Counted from the first letter of the stretch, positions 34,250 through 43,740 are shown. The stretch is 64,000 nt of DNA from Buttiauxella sp049686335 (GCF_049686335.1 NZ_JBAVHX010000025.1:1-64000), one strand, 5' to 3'. The notes: a model not told the origin generated them from the letters alone. Program-made: numbers and translations.

Positions 34250-35101
34250 ATGAGTCAGACAGCTCCATCAACCTTGAAAGGTCAGTGCATCGCCGAGTTC
34301 ATGGGTACCGCGTTGTTGATTTTCTTCGGTGTAGGATGTGTCGCCGCCTTAAAAGTGGCAGGTGCCAGCTTCGGACAGTGGGAAATTAGTATTATCTGGG
34401 GTTTAGGGGTGGCGATGGCTATCTACCTTACCGCAGGGGTTTCCGGCGCTCATCTTAATCCAGCGGTGACCATCGCATTATGGCTGTTCGCCTGTTTTGA
34501 TAAACGCAAAGTCGTGCCATTTATTGTGTCGCAAGTTGCAGGTGCATTTTGCGCCGCAGCTTTGGTTTATGGCCTGTATTACAATTTATTCCTCGATTAC
34601 GAGCAGACCCATCACATAGTGCGCGGTAGCGTAGAAAGTCTGGACCTGGCGGGGATCTTCTCAACGTATCCAAACCCGCACATTAATCTGGTGCAGGCAT
34701 TCGCAGTAGAAATGGTGATTACCGCTATTTTGATGGGTCTTATTCTGGCGCTGACGGATGATGGCAACGGTGTTCCTCGTGGCCCGTTAGCCCCCTTGTT
34801 GATTGGTTTGTTGATTGCGGTTATCGGTGCATCGATGGGACCATTGACCGGATTTGCCATGAACCCTGCGCGTGACTTTGGCCCGAAACTGTTCGCCTGG
34901 TTTGCCGGGTGGGGCGACGTCGCCTTTACAGGTGGTCGCGATATCCCTTACTTCCTGGTTCCGGTATTTGGCCCGATAGTGGGTGCTGCGTTAGGTGCGT
35001 TTGGCTACCGTAAGCTTATTGGCCGCCATTTACCTTGTGATGTTTGTGTGGAAGAGGAAGAGAAATCCAGTACCTCCACGCAGCAAAATGCTTCTTTGTA
35101 A
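34250..35101 (+). CDS. glpF: Glycerol facilitator GlpF
   Basis: Inner-membrane aquaglyceroporin that lets glycerol diffuse into the cell. It has 283 residues, six membrane helices and two half-helices. The two signature motifs are SGAHLNPAVT near residue 65 and FAMNPARDFGPK near 202, the latter with the Arg of the selectivity filter. The C-terminal tail is acidic (EEEEKSSTST). It lies 21 bases before glpK. Confidence 0.97.
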   Translation: MSQTAPSTLKGQCIAEFMGTALLIFFGVGCVAALKVAGASFGQWEISIIWGLGVAMAIYLTAGVSGAHLNPAVTIALWLFACFDKRKVVPFIVSQVAGAFCAAALVYGLYYNLFLDYEQTHHIVRGSVESLDLAGIFSTYPNPHINLVQAFAVEMVITAILMGLILALTDDGNGVPRGPLAPLLIGLLIAVIGASMGPLTGFAMNPARDFGPKLFAWFAGWGDVAFTGGRDIPYFLVPVFGPIVGAALGAFGYRKLIGRHLPCDVCVEEEEKSSTSTQQNASL

Positions 35102-35122
35102 GACTGACTTCAGGACAAAATT

Positions 35123-36637
35123 ATGACCCACGAAAAAAAATACATCGTCGCACTTGATCAAGGCACCACCAGCTCTCGCGCCGTCGTCCTGGATCACGAT
35201 GCTAACGTCGTCAGCGTGTCACAGCGCGAATTTCAGCAAATCTACCCAAAAGCAGGATGGGTAGAACATGATCCGATGGAGATTTGGGCCACTCAAAGCT
35301 CCACACTGGTAGAAGTGCTGGCGAAAGCGGACATCAACTCAGACCAAATTGCCGCCATTGGTATCACTAACCAACGTGAAACCGCGATTGTCTGGGAAAA
35401 AGAGACCGGAAAACCGATTTATAACGCCATCGTCTGGCAGTGTCGTCGTACCGCAGAAATCTGCGAGCAACTCAAACGCGACGGCCTGGAAGAGTACATT
35501 AAATCCGCCACTGGCCTGGTGGTTGACCCGTACTTCTCGGGTACCAAAGTGAAGTGGATCCTTGACCATGTTGAAGGTTCGCGTGAACGTGCTCGCCGTG
35601 GTGAACTGCTGTTCGGTACCGTCGATACGTGGCTAATCTGGAAAATGACTCAGGGCCGCGTGCACGTTACCGATTATACCAACGCCTCACGTACCATGCT
35701 GTTTAACATCCACGATCTCGACTGGGATGACCGCATGCTGGAAGCGCTGGATATTCCACGCGCTATGCTGCCGGAAGTGCGCAAATCCTCAGAAGTGTAT
35801 GGCCAGACCAACATCGGTGGTAAAGGCGGCACGCGTATTCCTATCGCCGGGATCGCCGGTGACCAGCAGGCCGCGCTGTTTGGCCAACTGTGCGTCAAAG
35901 AAGGGATGGCTAAAAATACCTACGGTACAGGCTGCTTTATGCTGATGAATACCGGCACGCAGGCGGTGAAATCCACTCACGGTTTGCTGACTACCATTGC
36001 TTGTGGCCCACGCGGCGAAGTGAATTATGCGCTGGAAGGTGCAGTATTCATGGGCGGCGCTTCTATCCAGTGGCTACGCGATGAAATGAAACTGATAAGC
36101 GATGCAACGGATTCTGAATACTTTGCCACTAAAGTCAAAGATACCAACGGCGTATATGTCGTCCCGGCCTTTACCGGTCTTGGTGCGCCATATTGGGACC
36201 CGTATGCCCGTGGTGCCATTTTCGGACTGACACGTGGCGTGAATGCTAACCACATTATCCGCGCAACGCTTGAGTCCATCGCTTATCAAACCCGTGATGT
36301 TCTGGAAGCGATGCAGGCCGATGCTGACATTCGTTTGCACGCCTTGCGTGTTGATGGCGGCGCGGTGGCGAATAACTTCCTGATGCAGTTCCAGGCGGAC
36401 ATTTTGGGTACCCGCGTTGAGCGTCCTGAAGTGCGCGAAGTGACAGCATTAGGTGCCGCGTATCTGGCAGGCCTGGCCGTTGGCTTCTGGCAAAATCTGG
36501 ATGAAGTCAGCGAAAAAGCCGTTATCGAAAAAGAGTTCCGTCCGGGTATCGAAACTACCGAACGTAACTACCGTTACGCAGGATGGAAGAAAGCCGTTAA
36601 ACGTGCTTTGGACTGGGAAGATCACGAAGAAAGTTAA
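35123..36637 (+). CDS. glpK: Glycerol kinase GlpK
   Basis: Phosphorylates glycerol to glycerol-3-phosphate, trapping it in the cell. It has 504 residues. The N-terminal phosphate loop is ALDQGTTSSRAVVLD, and the glycerol contacts are in TNQRETAIVWEK and GVYVVPAFTGLGAPYWDPYARG. The EIIA-Glc contact region near the C-terminus (around 470-480) is present, so catabolite control is likely. Middle gene of glpFKX. Confidence 0.97.
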   Translation: MTHEKKYIVALDQGTTSSRAVVLDHDANVVSVSQREFQQIYPKAGWVEHDPMEIWATQSSTLVEVLAKADINSDQIAAIGITNQRETAIVWEKETGKPIYNAIVWQCRRTAEICEQLKRDGLEEYIKSATGLVVDPYFSGTKVKWILDHVEGSRERARRGELLFGTVDTWLIWKMTQGRVHVTDYTNASRTMLFNIHDLDWDDRMLEALDIPRAMLPEVRKSSEVYGQTNIGGKGGTRIPIAGIAGDQQAALFGQLCVKEGMAKNTYGTGCFMLMNTGTQAVKSTHGLLTTIACGPRGEVNYALEGAVFMGGASIQWLRDEMKLISDATDSEYFATKVKDTNGVYVVPAFTGLGAPYWDPYARGAIFGLTRGVNANHIIRATLESIAYQTRDVLEAMQADADIRLHALRVDGGAVANNFLMQFQADILGTRVERPEVREVTALGAAYLAGLAVGFWQNLDEVSEKAVIEKEFRPGIETTERNYRYAGWKKAVKRALDWEDHEES

Positions 36638-36639
36638 TC

Positions 36640-36676
36640 CCCTCCCCCAACCCCTCTCCCCCAGGAGAGGGGATCA
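36640..36676. repeat. CCCTCTCCC palindromic repeat, copy 3 (short)
   Basis: CCCCTCCCCCAACCCCTCTCC followed by CCAGGAGAGGGG lies between glpK and glpX. It is a shorter relative of the repeats at 9538-9624 and 20481-20566. Confidence 0.6.
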
Positions 36677-36732
36677 CCCATCCCCTCCTGTGCTAAACTC
36701 GGTCGCAATTAGGCTTGCGAAATGAGTGTGCA

Positions 36733-37743
36733 ATGAGACGAGAACTGGCGATTGAATTTTCCCGTGTAACCGAAGCTGCAGCGCTTGCGGGTTATAAATG
36801 GTTAGGACGTGGCGATAAAAATATTGCGGATGGCGCCGCCGTTCACGCAATGCGTATCGTGCTCAATCAGGTCAATATTGACGGCCAGATTGTGATTGGC
36901 GAAGGGGAAATCGACGAAGCGCCAATGCTCTACATTGGTGAAAAAGTCGGTACCGGCCAGGGCGACGCGGTCGATATCGCCGTTGACCCGATTGAAGGCA
37001 CCCGTATGACAGCGATGGGTCAGGCAAACGCGCTGGCGGTGCTGGCGGTGGGTGATAAAGGCAGCTTCCTGAACGCCCCCGACATGTACATGGAAAAGCT
37101 GATTGTTGGCCCAGGTGCTAAAGGCATAATCGACCTGAATCTTCCGCTGGCTGAAAACCTCTATAACGTCGCTGTAGCACTCAATAAACCGCTTAGCGAA
37201 CTCACCGTCACTATTCTTGCCAAACCTCGCCACGATGCCGTCATTGCCGAGATGCAAAAACTCGGAGTGCGCGTATTTGCCATTCCTGACGGTGATGTTG
37301 CGGCCTCTATTTTGACCTGCATGCCGGATAGCGAAGTGGACGTGATGTACGGCATTGGCGGCGCACCTGAAGGCGTGATTTCCGCAGCGGTTATTCGCGC
37401 CCTGGACGGCGATATGCATGGCCGCCTGGTGGCTCGTCACCATGTGAAAGGTGACAACGAAGAAAACCGTCGTATCGGTGAGCAAGAGATTGCACGTTGC
37501 ACAGCAATGGGCATTGAAGCAGGCGTGGTGTTGAAGCTCGATGATATGGCGCGCAACGACAACGTGATTTTCTCGGCAACCGGTATCACCAAAGGCGATT
37601 TGCTGGAAGGGATCACGCGCAAAGGGAATATGGCGACCACTGAAACGCTGCTGATTCGCGGTAAATCTCGCACCATTCGCCGAATCAAATCTATTCACTA
37701 TCTCGACCGTAAAGACCAGGACGTACAGACCCATATTCTGTAA
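36733..37743 (+). CDS. glpX: Class II fructose-1,6-bisphosphatase GlpX
   Basis: Gluconeogenic phosphatase, manganese-dependent. The 336-residue length and start MRRELAIEFSRVTEAAALAG match E. coli GlpX; six upstream in-frame residues were dropped. Metal and substrate motifs include GEGEIDEAPML, VDPIEGTRMTAMG and PDGDVAASILTC. Last gene of the glycerol operon, separated from glpK by a short palindromic repeat. Confidence 0.97.
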   Translation: MRRELAIEFSRVTEAAALAGYKWLGRGDKNIADGAAVHAMRIVLNQVNIDGQIVIGEGEIDEAPMLYIGEKVGTGQGDAVDIAVDPIEGTRMTAMGQANALAVLAVGDKGSFLNAPDMYMEKLIVGPGAKGIIDLNLPLAENLYNVAVALNKPLSELTVTILAKPRHDAVIAEMQKLGVRVFAIPDGDVAASILTCMPDSEVDVMYGIGGAPEGVISAAVIRALDGDMHGRLVARHHVKGDNEENRRIGEQEIARCTAMGIEAGVVLKLDDMARNDNVIFSATGITKGDLLEGITRKGNMATTETLLIRGKSRTIRRIKSIHYLDRKDQDVQTHIL

Positions 37744-37828
37744 GCCCCCTCGTTTGTCTGATTGAGCTTTCCAGCGTTAACCGGCTGGAAATCTCTCACT
37801 TTTCTGGTGAAGATAGGACAAATACAAC

Positions 37829-37858
37829 GCACCTGCGGCTTGAAGTAAGACGGTATAA
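37829..37858. repeat. Possible ERIC terminal fragment upstream of fpr
   Basis: The bases CTGCGGCTTGAAGTAAGACGG followed by TAT closely match the right end of ERIC copy 2, but no ERIC core precedes them. They lie ten bases before the fpr start and touch its AAGGAG ribosome site. Confidence 0.6.
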
Positions 37859-37868
37859 GGAGAACATC

Positions 37869-38615
37869 ATGGCGGAATGGGTCAACGGTAAAGTCATCAA
37901 GATTGAAAACTGGACTGACGCTCTTTTTAGTCTCACTGTTCATGCGCCTGTCGCCCCTTTCACCGCAGGGCAATTTACCAAGCTTGGGATGGAAATTGAC
38001 GGGGAACGCGTTCAGCGCGCGTATTCCTACGTCAATGCACCGGGCGATCCGAATCTCGAGTTTTATCTGGTCACCGTACCTGAAGGTAAACTCAGCCCAC
38101 GTCTGCATGCTCTGCAACCAGGCGATGAAATTATGCTGGTGAGCGAAGCAGCGGGATTCTTCGTGCTGGATGAAGTCCCGGATTGCCAGACCTTGTGGAT
38201 GCTTGCGACGGGAACCGCACTTGGCCCGTATCTATCTATCTTGCAGGAAGGCAAAGGGCTCGAGCGTTTTGAGAATATCGTTTTGCTGCATGCGGTACGC
38301 TATGCGAAGGACCTAAGTTATCTGCCGTTAATGCAGCAACTTCAGCAACAATATGAAGGAAAATTGCGGATTCAGACGGTAGTTAGCCGGGAAACCATTG
38401 CAGGTTCATTAACCGGGCGCGTGCCTGCACTTATCGAAAGCGGTGAGCTTGAAGCGGCAGTTGGCCTGCCGATGAACATCGAAACCAGCCATGTGATGTT
38501 GTGCGGAAACCCGCAGATGGTGCGTGATACGCAGCAGTTGCTGAAAGATACCCGGCAGATGACCAAACATCTACGTCGTCGACCGGGCCATATGACTGCA
38601 GAACACTACTGGTAA
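37869..38615 (+). CDS. fpr: Ferredoxin/flavodoxin-NADP+ reductase Fpr
   Basis: FAD enzyme that reduces flavodoxin and ferredoxin with NADPH, part of the SoxRS response in E. coli. It has 248 residues. The FAD motif is RAYSYVNAPGDPNLEFY near residue 51, the NADP motif is LATGTALGPYLSIL near 113, and the C-terminal HYW ends on an aromatic residue as in the subclass. A good AAGGAG precedes the start. Confidence 0.97.
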   Translation: MAEWVNGKVIKIENWTDALFSLTVHAPVAPFTAGQFTKLGMEIDGERVQRAYSYVNAPGDPNLEFYLVTVPEGKLSPRLHALQPGDEIMLVSEAAGFFVLDEVPDCQTLWMLATGTALGPYLSILQEGKGLERFENIVLLHAVRYAKDLSYLPLMQQLQQQYEGKLRIQTVVSRETIAGSLTGRVPALIESGELEAAVGLPMNIETSHVMLCGNPQMVRDTQQLLKDTRQMTKHLRRRPGHMTAEHYW

Positions 38616-38629
38616 GCGGAGAAATGACG

Positions 38630-39061
38630 TTAGCGGTACTTTACTTCGCTAGTATCTTTACCAAACCGGTTTTCACCCTGGGTGCCAACAAACGCGCCCA
38701 GATCCATGATAACCATAACCAAAATCAGTGTCGGGATGAAACGGCCAAGTCCCCACTGTGCTAAAGTTCCGAAAGTTTCCCAGTTACCTGCAAGCAGCAA
38801 CCACGCAGGAATAAACAGCAGCGCCCACCAGCCTTTCTTATTTCGGTCATGCAGACGTTTCACAATCACAGCAGCTGTCGGTATCAATGAACCCGAGAGA
38901 AAGAAGCCGGCGGTTGAATAAGGCATGATTTCAGCACCCGCGAGGGTGAAGAGAATGATCAGCGCGACTAACCAGACGCCAATCCAAATCCAGAAATCAC
39001 GGCGCCCTATACGCCCGTTAAAAGAGAACAGCCATTGCTGTATGGTCATGGTAAGGTCCAT
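38630..39061 (-). CDS. yiiR: DUF805 inner-membrane protein YiiR
   Basis: Predicted four-helix membrane protein of 143 residues. The family signature FSFNGRIGRRDFWIW is near residues 12-26, and VKRLHDRNKKGWWALL follows the second helix. The C-terminus FVGTQGENRFGKD is conserved with E. coli YiiR. The function of the family is unknown. It converges on fpr and is divergent from yiiQ. Confidence 0.9.
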   Translation of the reverse strand: MDLTMTIQQWLFSFNGRIGRRDFWIWIGVWLVALIILFTLAGAEIMPYSTAGFFLSGSLIPTAAVIVKRLHDRNKKGWWALLFIPAWLLLAGNWETFGTLAQWGLGRFIPTLILVMVIMDLGAFVGTQGENRFGKDTSEVKYR

Positions 39062-39163
39062 TTTATTGTTTAGCGCCGTAGTGTACCCCAGCTATGATGG
39101 GTTTTGACAAGCCAACGGAATGCCGATTTAATCGGAAAGCTGAATTCAAAGGAGAATTTGTCG

Positions 39164-39763
39164 ATGAGACATCTGGTCGCAGCTCTGGCTTTACTGACAC
39201 TACCCGTCGCGGTGGTTTGGGCTGATCCGCCTTCAGATTCCGCCTCAACGCTACAAGCCGCTCCCTATTTATTGGCAGGCGCTCCCACGTTCGACATGAA
39301 CATCACGCAGTTTCGGGAAAAATTCAACACCGAAAACCCGACGCTGCCCATCAATGAGTTCCGGGCCATCGACTCCAATGCCGATGAAGTGAACCTGATG
39401 CGCGCCGCCAGTAAAATCAACGAAAACCTCTACACCTCTACTGCGCTTGAGCGCGGTACGCTGAAAATAAAATCTATTCAGATAACGTGGTTACCGATTC
39501 AAGGGCCTGAGCAAAAAGCCGCACGGGCAAAAGCGACAGAGTATATGGCTGCGCTGATCCGCACCTTTACGCCCTCGCTTTCCAAGGCGCAGAGCGTGGC
39601 AAAACTCACTAAACTGCTCAGTAATGGCAAGAATAAACGTTATTACGCGCAAACCGATGGCGCTATTCGCTATGTTGTCGCAGACAACGGTGAAAAGGGG
39701 CTTACCTTCGCTGTTGAACCGATTAAGCTGACGCTATCTGAAACACTTAACAACGGCGAATAA
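39164..39763 (+). CDS. yiiQ: Exported DUF1454 protein YiiQ
   Basis: Periplasmic protein of unknown function, 199 residues as in E. coli. The start MRHLVAALALLTLPVAVVWA forms a signal peptide and is preceded by AAAGGAG; an earlier in-frame ATG would add 20 residues before it. The mature part contains APYLLAGAPTFDMNITQFREKF and SKINENLYTSTALERGTLKI, both shared with E. coli YiiQ. Upstream of tpiA. Confidence 0.9.
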   Translation: MRHLVAALALLTLPVAVVWADPPSDSASTLQAAPYLLAGAPTFDMNITQFREKFNTENPTLPINEFRAIDSNADEVNLMRAASKINENLYTSTALERGTLKIKSIQITWLPIQGPEQKAARAKATEYMAALIRTFTPSLSKAQSVAKLTKLLSNGKNKRYYAQTDGAIRYVVADNGEKGLTFAVEPIKLTLSETLNNGE

Positions 39764-39873
39764 ATGACAAAAAGCAAAGCCTTTCGCCTGTTGAGTCTCT
39801 ATACTGTTTCACAGACCATGCTGCCCTGAATGGCAGCGATTCTTTTATTAGTTTGACCTTGTGGAGAATTAAG

Positions 39874-40641
39874 ATGCGACATCCTTTGGTGATGGGTAAC
39901 TGGAAACTGAACGGCAGCAAGCACATGGTACACGAGCTGATTGCTGGCTTACGCAAAGAACTGGCTGGCGTTGCTGGCTGTGGCGTTGCTATCGCTCCTC
40001 CTACTATGTATCTGGATCTGGCTAAACACGCCGCATCTGGCAGCCACATCATTCTTGGTGCTCAGAACGTGGACCTGAACCTGTCTGGCGCATTCACTGG
40101 TGAAGTTTCTGCAGAAATGCTGAAAGATGTAGGCGCTAAATACATCATCATCGGTCACTCCGAGCGTCGTACTTACCACGCAGAGTCTGATGAACTGATC
40201 GCTAAAAAATTCGCAATCCTGAAAGAAGTTGGCCTGACTCCTGTTCTTTGCATCGGTGAAACCGAAGCAGAAAACGAAGCGGGCAAAACTGAAGAAGTGT
40301 GCGCACGTCAAATTGACGCCGTGCTGAAAACTCAGGGTGCAGCGGCTTTCGAAGGCGTGGTTATCGCTTACGAACCAGTATGGGCAATCGGTACTGGCAA
40401 ATCGGCCACTCCTGCTCAAGCTCAGGCTGTTCACAAATTCATTCGTGACCACATTGCTAAAGCTGACGCGAAAGTGGCAGAGCAAGTGATCATCCAGTAC
40501 GGCGGTTCCGTAAACGACAAAAATGCAGCAGAGCTGTTTGCTCAGCCAGACATCGACGGCGCGCTGGTTGGCGGTGCTTCTCTAAAAGCTGACGCCTTTG
40601 CCGTTATCGTCAAAGCTGCGGCTGAAGCGAAAAAAGCGTAA
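39874..40641 (+). CDS. tpiA: Triosephosphate isomerase TpiA
   Basis: Glycolytic enzyme interconverting dihydroxyacetone phosphate and glyceraldehyde-3-phosphate. The 255 residues start MRHPLVMGNWKLNGSKHMV. Catalytic residues are Lys in NWKLNG, His in IIGHSERR near 95 and Glu in AYEPVWAIGTG near 167. The phosphate loop is YGGSVNDKN. A terminator follows. Confidence 0.98.
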   Translation: MRHPLVMGNWKLNGSKHMVHELIAGLRKELAGVAGCGVAIAPPTMYLDLAKHAASGSHIILGAQNVDLNLSGAFTGEVSAEMLKDVGAKYIIIGHSERRTYHAESDELIAKKFAILKEVGLTPVLCIGETEAENEAGKTEEVCARQIDAVLKTQGAAAFEGVVIAYEPVWAIGTGKSATPAQAQAVHKFIRDHIAKADAKVAEQVIIQYGGSVNDKNAAELFAQPDIDGALVGGASLKADAFAVIVKAAAEAKKA

Positions 40642-40661
40642 GTTTCTCGCTTAGAAATGTT

Positions 40662-40697
40662 AAGGCTCTGCCAGTCATGGCAGGGCCTTTATTTTTT
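40662..40697 (+). terminator. tpiA terminator
   Basis: AAGGC and CTGCCA pair with TGGCAG and GCCTT around a GTCA loop, followed by TTTATTTTTTC. The T run extends over the end of the convergent cdh gene. Confidence 0.8.
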
Positions 40698-41450
40698 CAA
40701 CAATCCACAGTCATGATCTTGTAGCTGCTCAGCAGAAGCCAGGTTGAGACGTAGCAAATTCCGCTCTGTCGCCAACGCTATCCACTCCCCATCTTTCAGT
40801 TTCGCCATCGCCAGGCTATAACGCCCCATGTTTTCTCTTGCCTGCGCAACCTCAGCGGCCAGCATCATAAATGGGCTATGTTGTGAAAACTCAGCGGGAG
40901 TGACTTTTCTGGCAATGTACGGGTTTCCGGCCAGAGATACCGGGAAGGTCTGCCAGTCAGTGTTGAGGGTATTCGCGTACTGATTTAGCTGTTCACGCAC
41001 ATCAGCGCGTAAACATGAAATATGGATATGAAGCTGATTCTGCGAGCGCCCTGTCTCGGAGTTGATGGTGAGTGAAATAACATCGTCAGGAACTTGAGCC
41101 CCGCGCCGTACACTCATCACGTTACGCTGTTGCCAGGCCAGCCATAAGAAATTCGCAGTTTTAGCATCCAATAATTCCGGGCTCTCCATGCCGCTTATTT
41201 TCGCAGTAGGCATCAGCAGGTATTGCAGCGGGCCATTGATATCTTTTAGCAGCACATATCCAGACTGCAAATCCACTTTGGCACAAGGCGCAGAGCTCTG
41301 ATTATCACGCTGATGAGGAACACACTGTTCGCTGACGATGCGCCACAAGGCGTCTGGATGATGAAGGTGCTTTTGCAGGCTTAACCCACCCACAACAGCA
41401 ACGACGAAGAAGAGAATAATAAAAACGATTGTGCGTCGACGGCGCAGCAT
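40689..41450 (-). CDS. cdh: CDP-diacylglycerol pyrophosphatase Cdh
   Basis: Membrane-anchored hydrolase splitting CDP-diacylglycerol to CMP and phosphatidate. The 253 residues have an N-terminal basic stretch and a signal anchor (IVFIILFFVVAVVGGLSL). The histidine motif NQLHIHISC near residue 150 is the HIT-like active site. The C-terminal part is less like E. coli than the core. Single gene between tpiA and sbp. Confidence 0.93.
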   Translation of the reverse strand: MLRRRRTIVFIILFFVVAVVGGLSLQKHLHHPDALWRIVSEQCVPHQRDNQSSAPCAKVDLQSGYVLLKDINGPLQYLLMPTAKISGMESPELLDAKTANFLWLAWQQRNVMSVRRGAQVPDDVISLTINSETGRSQNQLHIHISCLRADVREQLNQYANTLNTDWQTFPVSLAGNPYIARKVTPAEFSQHSPFMMLAAEVAQARENMGRYSLAMAKLKDGEWIALATERNLLRLNLASAEQLQDHDCGLLKK

Positions 41451-41513
41451 TGAAACCTCAGGAACTGTTTAGAGGGCTGCTCAGCGTAACGCAAAGGGGA
41501 AAGTCACAAAAGC

Positions 41514-41536
41514 AAAACGGCCCCTTTCGGGGCCGA
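41514..41536 (-). terminator. sbp terminator
   Basis: On the minus strand, CGGCCCC-GAAA-GGGGCCG followed by TTTT, eight bases past the sbp stop. Confidence 0.85.
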
Positions 41537-41543
41537 TATTATA

Positions 41544-42533
41544 TTAACGCTGACTAATCTGGTCGAAGGTACCACCATTCGAGAAGTGATCTTTCTGCGC
41601 TTTCGTCCAACCGCCAAACTCTTCATCAATGGTGAACAATTTAAGTTTAGGGAAGACGTTTTCATATTTCTTCGCCACTTCGGCATTACGTGGACGATAG
41701 TAGTTTTTCGCTACAATTTCCTGCCCTTGCGGTGAGTAGAGATATTTCAGGTACTCTTCAGCCACTTTCTGAGTGCCTTTCTTCTCTGCCACTTTGTCTA
41801 CGACGGAAACGGTAGGCTCTGCAAGAATCGACTCACTTGGCGTTACGATTTCAAACTTGTCTTTACCCAGCTCATTGGTCGCCAGGAACGCTTCGTTTTC
41901 CCATGCAATCAGCACGTCACCGATGCCACGCTCAACAAAAGTACTGGTTGAACCGCGAGCACCTGAATCCAGCACTTCAACGTTTTTATACAGCGCTTTC
42001 ACGAAATCCTGCGCTTTGGCTTGATCATTATTGTTGTGATGCAGGGCATAGCCCCACGCAGCCAGATAGTTCCAGCGTGCACCACCTGAGCTTTTTGGAT
42101 TTGGAGTGATAACAGAAACGCCCGGTTTAATCAGATCGTTCCAGTCATGAATTTGTTTTGGGTTGCCTTTACGTACCAGGAAAACGATGGTCGAGGTGTA
42201 AGGTGCTGAGTTATCCGGCAGGCGTTTAATCCAGTTTTTGTCGATACGACCACGTTCAGCGATAGCATCCACATCATAGGCCAGTGCCAGGGTCACGACA
42301 TCGGCTTCGATACCGTTAATCACGGATGTCGCTTGTTTGCCGGAACCACCATGCGACTGGCGAACAATCACGTTGTCACCGGTTTGTTGTTTCCAGTGAG
42401 CGCTGAAGGCTTTGTTATACTCGTCATAAAGTTCGCGAGTGGGATCGTAAGAGACATTAAGTAATTGAATATCTTTCGCCAATACACTTGTAGACGCCAA
42501 CAGTAATGTAAGTCCAACTCCCCACTTATTCAT
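41544..42533 (-). CDS. sbp: Periplasmic sulfate-binding protein Sbp
   Basis: Binds sulfate for the CysUWA transporter. The 329-residue precursor has the signal peptide MNKWGVGLTLLLASTSVLAK, then the binding-protein signature IQLLNVSYDPTRELYDEYN and the sulfate loop QSHGGSGKQATSV. Length equals E. coli Sbp. CysB control is expected, but no site was identified. Confidence 0.96.
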   Translation of the reverse strand: MNKWGVGLTLLLASTSVLAKDIQLLNVSYDPTRELYDEYNKAFSAHWKQQTGDNVIVRQSHGGSGKQATSVINGIEADVVTLALAYDVDAIAERGRIDKNWIKRLPDNSAPYTSTIVFLVRKGNPKQIHDWNDLIKPGVSVITPNPKSSGGARWNYLAAWGYALHHNNNDQAKAQDFVKALYKNVEVLDSGARGSTSTFVERGIGDVLIAWENEAFLATNELGKDKFEIVTPSESILAEPTVSVVDKVAEKKGTQKVAEEYLKYLYSPQGQEIVAKNYYRPRNAEVAKKYENVFPKLKLFTIDEEFGGWTKAQKDHFSNGGTFDQISQR

Positions 42534-42647
42534 TTTTCGCTCTCTTTAATCAGAAATCAGATTTGATAAAAGCAGCGTGCCAGAAAGTTATCCATTCATT
42601 AAAGAATAAAAAAAGATTGGCTATAACTATTGAGCATATAACAGGCA

Positions 42648-42673
42648 ACAAAAAGCCGGGTTTCCCCGGCTTC
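42648..42673 (-). terminator. pfkA terminator
   Basis: On the minus strand, AAGCCGGG-GAAA-CCCGGCTT followed by TTT, 20 bases after the pfkA stop. Confidence 0.85.
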
Positions 42674-42692
42674 ATCATTCACGACGTGTGAA

Positions 42693-43655
42693 TTAGTACA
42701 GTTTCTTCGCGCAATCCAGCCAGTCACCTTTGAACGGACGCTTCATGTTTTCGATAGCGTCAATAATGTCATGGTGAACCAGTTTCTCATTCTGAATACC
42801 TACGCAACGACCGCCGTGGCCTTGCAGCAGCAGTTCGATGGAGTAAGCACCCATACGGGAAGCCAGAATGCGATCGTAAGCAACCGGTGAACCACCGCGC
42901 TGAATATGGCCAAGGACGGTAGCGCGAGTTTCGCGTTTGGTTTCCGTCTCAATATATTGGGCCAGTTCGTCGATATCACAGATGTGCTCAGTAATAGCTA
43001 CGATTGCGTGCTTTTTACCTTTAGCAATACCCGCTTTGATTTCTTCAACCAGGTCTTCGCGATTAAACTCAACTTCTGGCAAGACAACAAACTCACAGCC
43101 ACCGGCAATGGATGCAGCTAAGGTCAGATCACCACAGTAACGACCCATCACTTCCACGATTGAAATACGCTGGTGGGAAGAAGAGGTGTCACGCAGACGG
43201 TCGATTGCTTCTACGACTGTTTCCAGAGCGGTGAAAAAACCGATGGTGTAATCGGTGCCTTTGATATCGTTATCTATGGTACCTGGCAGGCCGATACATG
43301 GGAAACCCATTTCGGTCAGGCGCTTAGCACCCATATAGGAACCGTCACCGCCGATAACAACCAGAGCATCAATGCCACGGTTTTTTAAGTTCTCGATAGC
43401 CACTTCACGGATTTTCTCATCACGGAATTCCGGGAAACGAGCGGAGCCCAGGAAGGTACCACCACGGTTGATCATGTCGGACACGCTGTAACGGTCCAGA
43501 TTCACCATGCGGTCTTCATACAAACCCAGATAGCCGTCATAAATACCTGCGACTTCCAGACCTTCCGACAATGCTGCACGGACAACACCACGAATCGCGG
43601 CGTTCATACCCGGCGCATCACCACCACTCGTCAACACACCAATTTTTTTGATCAT
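42693..43655 (-). CDS. pfkA: ATP-dependent 6-phosphofructokinase I PfkA
   Basis: Main phosphofructokinase of glycolysis. It has 320 residues as in E. coli. The ATP loop is LTSGGDAPGMNAAIRG near residue 9, VIGGDGSYMGAKRL follows, the catalytic Asp is in GTIDNDIKGTD near 127, and the fructose-6-phosphate site is in VEVMGRYCGDLT. A possible Cra site lies in its promoter. Confidence 0.98.
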   Translation of the reverse strand: MIKKIGVLTSGGDAPGMNAAIRGVVRAALSEGLEVAGIYDGYLGLYEDRMVNLDRYSVSDMINRGGTFLGSARFPEFRDEKIREVAIENLKNRGIDALVVIGGDGSYMGAKRLTEMGFPCIGLPGTIDNDIKGTDYTIGFFTALETVVEAIDRLRDTSSSHQRISIVEVMGRYCGDLTLAASIAGGCEFVVLPEVEFNREDLVEEIKAGIAKGKKHAIVAITEHICDIDELAQYIETETKRETRATVLGHIQRGGSPVAYDRILASRMGAYSIELLLQGHGGRCVGIQNEKLVHHDIIDAIENMKRPFKGDWLDCAKKLY

Positions 43656-43740
43656 GACTACCTCTGAACTTTTGAATGCAAATTAATCCTGTTGCCGGAA
43701 ACGGCCTGCGGCATGCCGAGGCGTCGACTCTGCTACGAAT

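Noticed and set aside
36802..37734. 310-codon open frame antisense to glpX
   Set aside because: A long shadow frame caused by glpX codon use; no domain and no start signal.
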